A stretch of DNA of 64,000 nt from Bacteroides stercorirosoris. Lineage in GTDB: Bacteria; Bacteroidota; Bacteroidia; Bacteroidales; Bacteroidaceae. The translations under genes and the position numbers were made by a program. Numbering within the stretch: position 1 is the stretch's first letter; each line of letters begins with the position of its first letter. The DNA is taken from the NCBI RefSeq assembly GCF_900142015.1, contig NZ_FQZN01000006.1:1-64000 (forward strand), given 5' to 3'. Of the stretch, positions 1-8,335 are shown piece after piece. The notes below the pieces were generated by a model that worked only from the letters and a program-made list of their open reading frames with translations, was not told where the DNA came from and searched no databases.

Positions 1-92
1 AAAACTGACAACCTTTCCAGTAGGGAAAGATAAGATGTGACAACTTATTTAGTAACCAGCCCCGAATAGTGACAACCATTTTTAGGATAAGA

Positions 93-224
93 CATTGCAA
101 CGTTACTGCACATACGTTGCAGTAGTACTGCATATTCTTTGCAGTGGCGCTGCATATGCTTTGCAGTAACACTGTACCTGCTTTGCAGTGACACTGCACC
201 TGCTTTGCAGTGACATAGTATCAT
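93..224. repeat. 22-bp tandem repeat array (about six units), each unit with a dyad
   Basis: Six head-to-tail 22-bp units start near 93, 115, 137, 159, 181 and 203. The central units share CTTTGCAGTGACACTGC; outer units have diverged. Each central unit contains the palindrome GCAGTG-A-CACTGC, so the array presents a dyad every two helical turns. Open frames that cross it on the minus strand only translate the repeat and show no protein features. Function is unknown. A second, unrelated array of the same 22-bp period lies at 43131-43233. Confidence 0.85.
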
Positions 225-566
225 GGATATAAGAAAACTGAACTGTAGCGTATTGATTATCACCTCTAATCCCGTTAATTAAAATATAACAGAATATGGA
301 GCTTCCGGCTTCGATAAACACCTGATTAAGCTCTTTTTCGCACAGATTAAGAGAGTTTATTCGATATATGAAAAAAAAACGGGGTATATCTCTGAATGAC
401 AGCTGTATAAGCCTAAAACTGCCTGAAAAAACAGTGTTGACAAAACGTTTGTCGTCACTACCGTCAAGCCCTGACTGATAAAGGGTTTCAGGACTATTAG
501 TGCTGGTGTGCTGACAAAATTGAAAAAACTATTTTTGAAACTGTTATAGATGTTCTGACTTTTTTC
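225..566. other. Intergenic region without a recognisable gene
   Basis: About 340 bases between the 22-bp array and the MITE-like element. Short minus-strand frames (for example near 357-578) have no recognisable domain, signal peptide or ribosome site, and I do not accept them as genes. No terminator or RNA gene is evident. Confidence 0.5.
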
Positions 567-843
567 CAGGGCATCCACTCAATGACCAGAACATATGCTT
601 TTTGATTAAAACTAGTACAGAAATGAGTTTTCACCACAGAGTAACACAGAGTCTCACGGAGTTCTATTCTTTTGATTTCAAATTGATTAAACTCTGTGAT
701 ACCCTGTGTTACTCTGTGGTGAATTAATTCATAACCCATCAGAAAAGAGATTAATGCCAATTAATTGAAATCCGTGTCTAAAATCTCATTTGCCTCAAAT
801 CCCCATAAAAGAAACCAGTTTAGACTATTGAGCGGATGCCCTG
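567..843. mobile_element. MITE-like element, copy 1, overlapping the 3' end of the regulator gene
   Basis: Both ends carry an inverted terminal repeat beginning CAGGGCATCC (567-592, and inverted at 818-843), 20 of 26 bases matching. Inside are an ACTAGTACAGAAA stretch, a long palindrome with CACAGAG-type arms (about 632-723), and an ATCCGTGTCTAAAATC stretch. It has no coding capacity. Possible imperfect target duplications are ACTTTTTTC (558-566) and ACTTTTCCT (844-852). The right terminal repeat encodes the last residues (GIRSIV) and stop codon of the adjacent minus-strand regulator. A related copy lies at 26983-27314. Confidence 0.65.
632..723. repeat. Palindromic repeat with CACAGAG arms (inside the MITE-like element)
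   Basis: The arms are built from about 10-nt units of the type CACAGAGTAA and close a loop containing TTGATTTCAAATTGATTAA. The same palindrome, with an identical loop, recurs inverted at about 27037-27131. Confidence 0.75.
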
Positions 844-3800
844 ACTTTTCCTGTATTCCGAAGGAGTCACTCCATAAATCATCTTGAAGCATTTACTGAA
901 ATGCTGTGAATCTTTAAATCCCGTCTTATAAGCTATTTGAGTAAAGTTGTCCGACCCTTCTTCTATCAGTTCCGCTGCTTTTTTCAGACGGATGTTTTTA
1001 ATCAGCTCCATCGGCGAGATGCCTATCAGAGTCTTTATCTTTTTGAATAAGGCGGAACGGCTGATGCTTATATTTTCAACAAGTGTATCTACGCTCAAAT
1101 CCGGGGCATCCAGATGCTCGTTGATGAAGCAAACGATTTGGTCCAGCAAATCCTTGTCGGCTTGCGGAAGTGAACGAAGCTCCTCTTTTTCTTCGGAATT
1201 GATTTCGGTTTCTTCTTTACTTTGTATTAGCTTTGAATAATACAGGGCTTGAATACGCTTCCTTTGCTTGATGATATTCCATATCTTGGTTGTCAGATAG
1301 CTGGCACTGAACGGCTTGGTGATGTAATCATCTACGCCCAACTCCAAACCTTCGTTCTGATTCTCTACATCTGCTTTGCTACTCAACAGCACAATCGGTA
1401 TGTGGCAGGTATAAGTATTGGACTGTAGCTTTTTCACCATCTCGATTCCCGTTATTTCCGGCATCACTACATCGCTGACAATCATATTGGGCAAATACTT
1501 GATAGCCTTTTCCAATCCCTCTTTTCCATTGGATGCCGTAATGACGCGGAAATCCTCGGCAAGAATGGTATGCAAGAAGAAAAGAAGCTCCTGATTGTCA
1601 TCTACCACCAAAATAGAGTTTTTATTGCACTCCTTGCAATCTTCCTCTATCTCGTAATCGTCTTTCAGAAAAAGAGTATCGTCTTCGGACAACTGGGGAC
1701 ATTCGTTATAGTCCGACAGGATGAACTCAGTGCCCGGAGCAAAGTGCTCTTTTCCTTTGCAGAAATATATGGTGAAGGTGGAACCCTCGTTCACCTTACT
1801 TTGCAGGGCGATTCGTCCCTTGTGCAATTCCACCAACTCTTTTACTAAAGACAAGCCTATGCCTGTACTTTGCTTCTTGAAGATGTCAGAGCTTACATAA
1901 TTTTCGAAACGGTTGAAAATGTTTTTCTGCTTCTCCTGGCTGATGCCATATCCCTGGTCGGATATTTGCAGGACAATGTTGGTGTCAGTCTCTTGAGCGG
2001 ACAGTTCTATGACTGTTCCTTTGGGAGAATATTTGAAAGCATTCGTAATGAGATTGAACAGAATACTCTCCAGTTTATCCGGATCTGCCCATAAGTATAT
2101 AGGCGAATTTTTGGTCTGGAATGTGATTTCACTTTCTTGCTGGATGGCAACCGGTTGGAAGTTGTTGATGATATGCCTGATGAACGGTTTCATTTCTATT
2201 CTTTGTACGGTCAGTCTGGACTCGTTTTGTATCTTCTGTAAATCGAGTACCTGATTGATGATTTTCAGAGTATGCTTCGTGTTCCGCTTCACCAAAGCCA
2301 GGTCTTGTTGTATCACGGGACTTAACCCTTTCTGCGTGAGCATATGGTCGATGGGAGCCACTATCAGTGTAAACGGAGTACGGAGTTCATGAATGATGTC
2401 GGTGAAGAATTTGGTCTTTATGTCTAATATCTGCTTTTCTACCGACACCCGGTTCCGAAGTTTGTAGATGACGAACAGGATGTATGCTGAAATAGTAACA
2501 ATGAGGATGAACAGGATGATATACAGTATGATGCCATACGCAGACTCCCAGAATGAGGGTAATATGGTGATGGAAATATCTTTAGCCCGGTTACTCCATA
2601 CGCCGTCGCTGTTGGTTGATTTTACCTGGAAACTGTAATTCCCTTTCGGAATATTGGTATAGACTGCCATCCTGTTGTTCTTTACATAGTTCCAGTCGTC
2701 AAATCCTTCCAGACGGTAGGCATATTCTATTTTGCCGGGAAACTTCATGTCGAGCGCTTCATAGTTGATGCTGAATGAGTTCTCTTTGTGGCTAAGGATG
2801 ATTTCGGAAGAGTTGTCGGCAGATTCTTTCCTTTCTCCGTTGATGTGGATATCCGTAATGAGGAGGTTGGATGTATGCGAATCCCGCTTCATCCTTTCAG
2901 GGTTCATAGATAATAATCCCTTGTCCGTTCCGAAAAGCATTTCATTGTTTGAAAGGCGGCAGGCTCTGCTTTCGGTGAGTAGAAGTCCTTCGGGCAGGAA
3001 CCTGCTGTCGTATACTTCGATAGAGTCATTGCCTGTAAAAAGCCGGTACAAACCATTTTCCGATGGAATCCATAAATTACCTTCGTGATCTTCCGTCAGT
3101 GTCAGCGGGACATTGGAAATCATTTGCGGGGAAGAGTAGTTCTTGAAGATTCCATTGTTCTGCTTATCGAATCCCGTCAGTTTGTCAAGACCTCCGCCAA
3201 AAGTCGCGACAAAGATTTCGTGTTTGCTGCTTTCAAACACGTCGTATACATTGTCGCAACTCAGACTGTTCTTTTCGTTGCAATTGCGTACAATGGGAGT
3301 GTATGCCAGTTTGCCGTTACTCCACTTGCAGAATAATACTCCCGATGTCGTAGCCAGCCAGATGTTGTTCTGATGGTCTATACAGATGTTCTTGATTCTC
3401 GAAAAGCGGGTTGGATAATCCGGTAGCTCGTTGCCCGGATGTATGAAACGCCCGTCCCGGTCTATATAGTTGATTCCGCCTCCCAGTGTGCCGATCCAGA
3501 TTCTCCCTTGTTCATCCTCTTTTAGTGAAAATATGGAGTTGCAACTCAGGCTGAACCTGTCCGTTGGATCATTCTTATAGTATTTGAGCCGGTAATTCAG
3601 TTCACCGTTGGGGATTAATTGGATGAGGCCTTTATTGCGTGTTCCTATCCATATATTCCCCTCTTTGTCTTGTAGCAAAGCATATACGGCATCGAAATTC
3701 TCCGCTTGCCGGGATAATCTGCCGTTGGAGTTCAAGAAACCGATGAAACGCTTGTTCGGGTCATATACTTGTATGTCTCCGCTTTTGTTTCCAACCCAGA

Positions 3801-5118
3801 TGTTGTGGTCGGCATCTTCCATGATACTTCTCAACTCGTTGGTAGACGAATACTCTGCCAGGTCAGGTGCGGAAAGATTGAAGAGGTCTTTCTTGAAAGA
3901 TACTTTTATAAGTCCTTTCGGCTGTTCGGCTATCCATAGGTTGTTCTGCTTGTCGAAGTATATCTTCTTTATTTTCGGAGGGGTCGAGCCGCACCTGGTC
4001 TTGCTGATGGCAAAGAAGAGGAATTCATCTGCTTTCTCATCATAATAGTTAAGGGCTTCGTTTTTGGAGAATACCCATAACCGTCCGTTATGGTCCTGTG
4101 ATATTTTTCGTGAGGAATCGTCATACTTCTGCATCTTTAGCTGATAATGCTTGTGGTAAGTGCCGAGTGAGTCGATGCGGGTAATCATTGTCGTGTTTTT
4201 GTAGGCTATCCATATATGTTTCTGGGTATCTTCCACATACAGTGCATTCACTTCATTGCTTAACAGCTGGTTTGAAGTCGTATAGTGTACTCCCTCTCCC
4301 CGGTAACCGTCTGTCAGGAAGAAGCCGTCATTTTCAGCCGTGATAAGTAAATGACCGGAATCATAAGCTTTGATTCTTGTCAGGGTAGCGGAAGTATTGA
4401 ACTTTACTATTGAGTAATCCTCTTTCTTCGGGTCGTAAATATATAATTGCCCGTTGTCAGAGCCGATTATAAATCTGTTTGCATACTTTCTGAAACTGTG
4501 GAAATGTTTTTGGGTAGATAGGGATAAGGTCAGCTTGTTTTCTTTCTTGGAATATTTATAAATACCTTTGTCGGAGATAATCCAGATGATCTCTTTATCC
4601 TGCACGAGACTGATTACTCTGCGGACTCCATACGAACTGTCCAGAACTTGTCGGCAAGCCATTGTTTGCTCATCCGGAGTAATTCTCAGTAAGCGCCCAT
4701 TTGACTGGAACAACCAGGTGTCCCCGTCGGAGAGAGTAAACATGTTTAGGATAGGAGCAGTCTGTGACGTAAAGCGGTGGAACTTGTTGTTTTCCGGATG
4801 GAAGCGGTAAAGGGAATTCTCGTCATCCAACACCCAGAGGTGGTTGTGGGTGTCTATCTTTATGTCATCAATCCGGTTGGTTGCCAGATCATTTGCATCA
4901 CCGGGCATTACTCTATAGGTCACGAACGAATGTCCGTCGAAACGGCATAGTCCATTCCAGGTACTAAACCACATATATCCGTTTCTGTCTCGGGTGATGT
5001 CGGTTATGGTTTGTTGCGGCAGTCCGTCTTCAATGCTGTATCGGGTAATTGTATGCTGAGGTTGTCCGGATACAGAAAGGCAGAACAAAAGCAACAGCAT
5101 CGACAGGTGCAGTTTCAT
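820..5118 (-). CDS. Hybrid two-component system regulator (HTCS, SusR/BT-type)
   Basis: A 1432-residue inner-membrane sensor that combines histidine kinase, response regulator and transcription factor in one chain; members of this family activate neighbouring SusC/SusD loci when they bind an oligosaccharide in the periplasm. Seen in order: signal peptide (1-18), two-component-propeller repeats (about 25-750), Y_Y_Y domain (about 780-850), membrane helix (860-886), HisKA with HELRTP (His910), HATPase (NAFKY near 1026, later G boxes), receiver (Asp1173/1174, phospho-acceptor Asp1216, Lys1268), and AraC HTH (about 1335-1425). I chose the start at 5118 because it gives a clean signal peptide; an upstream ATG at 5202 would add 28 non-signal residues. 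The gene diverges from the susC gene at 5274. Oddity: its last residues GIRSIV are read from the terminal repeat of a MITE-like element. Confidence 0.95.
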   Translation of the reverse strand: MKLHLSMLLLLFCLSVSGQPQHTITRYSIEDGLPQQTITDITRDRNGYMWFSTWNGLCRFDGHSFVTYRVMPGDANDLATNRIDDIKIDTHNHLWVLDDENSLYRFHPENNKFHRFTSQTAPILNMFTLSDGDTWLFQSNGRLLRITPDEQTMACRQVLDSSYGVRRVISLVQDKEIIWIISDKGIYKYSKKENKLTLSLSTQKHFHSFRKYANRFIIGSDNGQLYIYDPKKEDYSIVKFNTSATLTRIKAYDSGHLLITAENDGFFLTDGYRGEGVHYTTSNQLLSNEVNALYVEDTQKHIWIAYKNTTMITRIDSLGTYHKHYQLKMQKYDDSSRKISQDHNGRLWVFSKNEALNYYDEKADEFLFFAISKTRCGSTPPKIKKIYFDKQNNLWIAEQPKGLIKVSFKKDLFNLSAPDLAEYSSTNELRSIMEDADHNIWVGNKSGDIQVYDPNKRFIGFLNSNGRLSRQAENFDAVYALLQDKEGNIWIGTRNKGLIQLIPNGELNYRLKYYKNDPTDRFSLSCNSIFSLKEDEQGRIWIGTLGGGINYIDRDGRFIHPGNELPDYPTRFSRIKNICIDHQNNIWLATTSGVLFCKWSNGKLAYTPIVRNCNEKNSLSCDNVYDVFESSKHEIFVATFGGGLDKLTGFDKQNNGIFKNYSSPQMISNVPLTLTEDHEGNLWIPSENGLYRLFTGNDSIEVYDSRFLPEGLLLTESRACRLSNNEMLFGTDKGLLSMNPERMKRDSHTSNLLITDIHINGERKESADNSSEIILSHKENSFSINYEALDMKFPGKIEYAYRLEGFDDWNYVKNNRMAVYTNIPKGNYSFQVKSTNSDGVWSNRAKDISITILPSFWESAYGIILYIILFILIVTISAYILFVIYKLRNRVSVEKQILDIKTKFFTDIIHELRTPFTLIVAPIDHMLTQKGLSPVIQQDLALVKRNTKHTLKIINQVLDLQKIQNESRLTVQRIEMKPFIRHIINNFQPVAIQQESEITFQTKNSPIYLWADPDKLESILFNLITNAFKYSPKGTVIELSAQETDTNIVLQISDQGYGISQEKQKNIFNRFENYVSSDIFKKQSTGIGLSLVKELVELHKGRIALQSKVNEGSTFTIYFCKGKEHFAPGTEFILSDYNECPQLSEDDTLFLKDDYEIEEDCKECNKNSILVVDDNQELLFFLHTILAEDFRVITASNGKEGLEKAIKYLPNMIVSDVVMPEITGIEMVKKLQSNTYTCHIPIVLLSSKADVENQNEGLELGVDDYITKPFSASYLTTKIWNIIKQRKRIQALYYSKLIQSKEETEINSEEKEELRSLPQADKDLLDQIVCFINEHLDAPDLSVDTLVENISISRSALFKKIKTLIGISPMELIKNIRLKKAAELIEEGSDNFTQIAYKTGFKDSQHFSKCFKMIYGVTPSEYRKSQGIRSIV

Positions 5119-5227
5119 TTTTGGTATTAATTGGTTTTTAAATCGAAATAACAGGTTCATAGCTGTACAATAGACGGACAAACACAAATATTGTACGCTC
5201 ATACAAAGTTAAAAAAATGCTCGGGAT

Positions 5228-5235
5228 TAGTTTTG
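5228..5235 (+). promoter_or_regulatory. -7 box (TAGTTTTG) for the susC-susD pair
   Basis: This matches the Bacteroides -7 consensus TAnnTTTG. It predicts transcription starting near 5242, which lies downstream of the first ATG of the frame (5217) and supports translation from 5274. No clear -33 TTTG is seen. Confidence 0.5.
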
Positions 5236-5273
5236 TAGCAAATAACCTTTTATTAATTAATTTATTAGGATTG

Positions 5274-8200
5274 ATGAAAACATTTATTAATGTGAAAAAC
5301 ATGCGAGTATTGCTCATTATGCTATTCGCTTTCCTAAGTGTAAATGCCATTGCGCAGAACATTACGGGAACTGTAAAAGACAATTTGGGAGAGCCTGTCA
5401 TAGGTGCTTCTGTAATGGAAAAAGGGACAAGTAACGGAACAATTACCGATGTTAATGGTCAGTTCACTTTGAGAGCTTCCGGGAAGTATCCTATTGAGGT
5501 CTCTTATATAGGGTACGTGAAGCAGGTCTTCAGCTTGAAAGGGAAAACGACTTTTAGTATCGTTCTGGAAGAAGATGCGAATACGCTGGATGAGGTGGTT
5601 GTGGTTGGTTACGGTACAGTGAGGAAGGCCGACCTCAGCGGTTCAGTGGTGTCTATAAGTAAGGAGGACATCAAAGGTACGCCGACCAGCAATGTGATGG
5701 AAGCCCTTCAAGGTAAAATTGCGGGTGCCGATATCATGATGGGGTCCGGTGCAGTAGGAGAAGACGTAGATATTTTATTACGTGGTTCCCGTTCCATCAA
5801 CGGAAGCAATGACCCCTTATTCATTATCGACGGTGTGCAGGGTGCCAGTTATAGTCAGCTGAATCCGAATGATATTGAGCAGATTGACGTATTGAAAGAT
5901 GCGTCGTCAACAGCAATTTACGGTTCGGCGGGTGCCAATGGTGTTATTATCATCACCACGAAAAGGGGTGCTGCAGGAAAGGTTACGGTCAACTTGGATA
6001 CCAAATATAGTATTTCGGGAGGAGCCAACTTCGTACATGGTATGATAGGGGACGAATGGTACCGGTATCAGAGCGAATACTATCGTACTAAGAACGGGGA
6101 ATATCCGGAAGATTTCTCCCGGATGTTTACTTCCGAGGCCATACAGCAGGCTTATGCAAACAATCAGTGGATAGACTGGATTGACGAGGCTACCAAAGGG
6201 AATGCTTCTCAGAAAGACGTGAACCTGTCATTGCGAGGTGGAAGTGATAAAATTAAGATATATACCTCTTTCAGCTATAACAATACGGAAGGCTTGCTTT
6301 CCAACGAAAACCAGACGCGTTACGGGATGAGGTTTAATGTAGATTATCAAATCCGGAAATGGGCAAAGATCGGTGCGAGTTCGGCGCTTACCTATACGAT
6401 TAAGAATTCGCGGGGTAAGAATATCTTCACTAAGTCATTGACCGCTTTTCCTCTGGGTAAGCCTTATGATGAGAATGGCAATATCAATGTTGATTTCATT
6501 GAAGGGGAAACATCCCCGTTCGGAGATGAAATGGAGAATCAATATGCCAATCAGACGCGTACGACTTATGCTAACGTCAACGGTTATCTGGAGATTACCC
6601 CATTGAAGGGACTTTCATTTCGTTCGCAAATCAGTACCACGCTGAATAATTCCCGTAACGGACAATACATTGGCGAACATTCTTTGCAGGGAGTGGAGAA
6701 TGGATATTCGGCACCGTATGCATACATTAATAACAGTTATGGTTACAGTTACTTATGGGATAATGTGCTGACTTATAATGTGGAACCGTTAAAGGGGCAT
6801 AAAGTGACGTTGACCGGTGTGACCTCCTGGAGTCATGGTCAGAGTGACTACAACAATATGCGGGCTTCCGGTCAGCCTCTCGATTCCTACTTGTTCTATA
6901 ATATGGCTTCGGGCATTACGAAGTATGGCGTGAAGTCCAATTATTCTCAGAGTCAGAAGATGTCTTATGCTTTGCGTTTCAACCATGTGTATAAGGATAA
7001 ATATATAGCTTCGTTTACTACACGCTGGGATGGTGCGTCCCATCTGGCAAGCGGACATAAGTGGGAGTCATTCCCGGCAGGAGCATTGGCATGGCGTGTT
7101 TCACAAGAACCTTTCATGAAACCGACCAAGAAATGGTTGAGTAACTTGAAGCTTCGTTTAAGTTATGGTGTCACCGGTAACTCTGGAGGTATGGGAGCCT
7201 ATTCTTCACAAACAGGGGCAGCCACTTATTCTCCGGTATCCATCGACGGTGTGCTGAGTTCGGTAAGCCAGCTTGTATCTCCTTACGGAAATCCTTCTAT
7301 CGGTTGGGAGAAAACCTATCAGTGGAACTATGGTGTGGACTTGGGATTTTTCAACAACCGCATCAGTTTGAGTTTCGATTATTACGACTCAACAACGAAA
7401 GACCTTCTGTTTAGCCGCACGTTGCCTGTCACTTCGGCCATTACCGCTTGGGGATCTCCCATGACCACCTGGCAGAATATCGGTGAAACCAGCAACAAGG
7501 GTTATGAAATCCAATTGTCTACGGTCAATATAAAAAGCAGGAATTTCCAATGGTCTTCATCCATTTCTTATACTCATAACGATGAAAAAATTGTAGACTT
7601 GCCCGATGGTGACCTCATTGCCAAGAAGTTATTCGAGGGACATCCTATCAAGACATTCTACGATTTTAAATATGCCGGAATATGGAGCACTGCCGAGGAA
7701 GAGGAAGCGGCGAAATATGGATGCCAACCGGGATATGTAAAGATTCAAACGGTGGAACAGTTCACTACGGATGAGAATGGAAATCTTGTAGGAGATGGTG
7801 GCGTACATACTTACAGTAACACGCGCGACATGCAGATATTGGGCTCGAATGTACCTGACGGTATCCTGGGTGTAAATAATACATTTAAGTACAGAGATTT
7901 TGATTTAAGCGTTTTCGCTATGATAAGATACGGACAGATGATAGAAAGCAAAACAATCGGCTGGTATTCTGCTAATGGTAATAACCAACCCAAAGGCACG
8001 GACTACTGGACTCCTGAAAACCAGTCGGCTTACTTCCCCCGGCCAGGTGTTGCCAGTACTACGGGTATAGGTTCGCTGAAGTATATTGATGGTTCTTATG
8101 CCAAGATCAAGAACATCACTTTAGGATATACCTTCCCCAAGAAACTGTGTAAGACTCTGGGGCTTGAGAAGTGCAGGCTCTATGCAACGGCATATAACGT

Positions 8201-8312
8201 ATTCGTCCTGCCATTTAAGAGCGAATTGAAGCATACTGACCCGGAGAATAATGGCTCCGATACATTCCCGCTCTATAAAACGTATCTTTTGGGACTTAAC
8301 GTATCATTTTAA
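5274..8312 (+). CDS. SusC-like TonB-dependent outer-membrane receptor
   Basis: A 1012-residue transporter that imports oligosaccharides across the outer membrane in complex with a SusD lid, powered by TonB-ExbBD. Seen: signal peptide ending near AIAQ (about residue 28), a carboxypeptidase-D regulatory-like Ig domain (about 30-105; GTVKDNLGEPVIGASV), the Ton-box region DEVVVVGYG, a plug (about 125-240), and a C-terminal beta barrel ending in a hydrophobic strand with final Phe. I start it at 5274 rather than 5217 because the -7 box lies at 5228-5235. The susD partner follows 23 bp downstream. Substrate cannot be read from sequence; no glycoside hydrolase gene is adjacent. Confidence 0.95.
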   Translation: MKTFINVKNMRVLLIMLFAFLSVNAIAQNITGTVKDNLGEPVIGASVMEKGTSNGTITDVNGQFTLRASGKYPIEVSYIGYVKQVFSLKGKTTFSIVLEEDANTLDEVVVVGYGTVRKADLSGSVVSISKEDIKGTPTSNVMEALQGKIAGADIMMGSGAVGEDVDILLRGSRSINGSNDPLFIIDGVQGASYSQLNPNDIEQIDVLKDASSTAIYGSAGANGVIIITTKRGAAGKVTVNLDTKYSISGGANFVHGMIGDEWYRYQSEYYRTKNGEYPEDFSRMFTSEAIQQAYANNQWIDWIDEATKGNASQKDVNLSLRGGSDKIKIYTSFSYNNTEGLLSNENQTRYGMRFNVDYQIRKWAKIGASSALTYTIKNSRGKNIFTKSLTAFPLGKPYDENGNINVDFIEGETSPFGDEMENQYANQTRTTYANVNGYLEITPLKGLSFRSQISTTLNNSRNGQYIGEHSLQGVENGYSAPYAYINNSYGYSYLWDNVLTYNVEPLKGHKVTLTGVTSWSHGQSDYNNMRASGQPLDSYLFYNMASGITKYGVKSNYSQSQKMSYALRFNHVYKDKYIASFTTRWDGASHLASGHKWESFPAGALAWRVSQEPFMKPTKKWLSNLKLRLSYGVTGNSGGMGAYSSQTGAATYSPVSIDGVLSSVSQLVSPYGNPSIGWEKTYQWNYGVDLGFFNNRISLSFDYYDSTTKDLLFSRTLPVTSAITAWGSPMTTWQNIGETSNKGYEIQLSTVNIKSRNFQWSSSISYTHNDEKIVDLPDGDLIAKKLFEGHPIKTFYDFKYAGIWSTAEEEEAAKYGCQPGYVKIQTVEQFTTDENGNLVGDGGVHTYSNTRDMQILGSNVPDGILGVNNTFKYRDFDLSVFAMIRYGQMIESKTIGWYSANGNNQPKGTDYWTPENQSAYFPRPGVASTTGIGSLKYIDGSYAKIKNITLGYTFPKKLCKTLGLEKCRLYATAYNVFVLPFKSELKHTDPENNGSDTFPLYKTYLLGLNVSF

Positions 8313-8335
8313 TTAATAATTCAACAAGAATAGAT

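Noticed and set aside
93-224. CRISPR-like array
   Set aside because: Units are contiguous without spacers and no cas gene is in the window.
45-321. Two short minus-strand frames over the 22-bp repeats
   Set aside because: They only translate the repeat unit and have no protein features.
357-760. Small minus-strand frames near the MITE-like element
   Set aside because: No domain or ribosome site; the second crosses the palindrome and terminal repeat.
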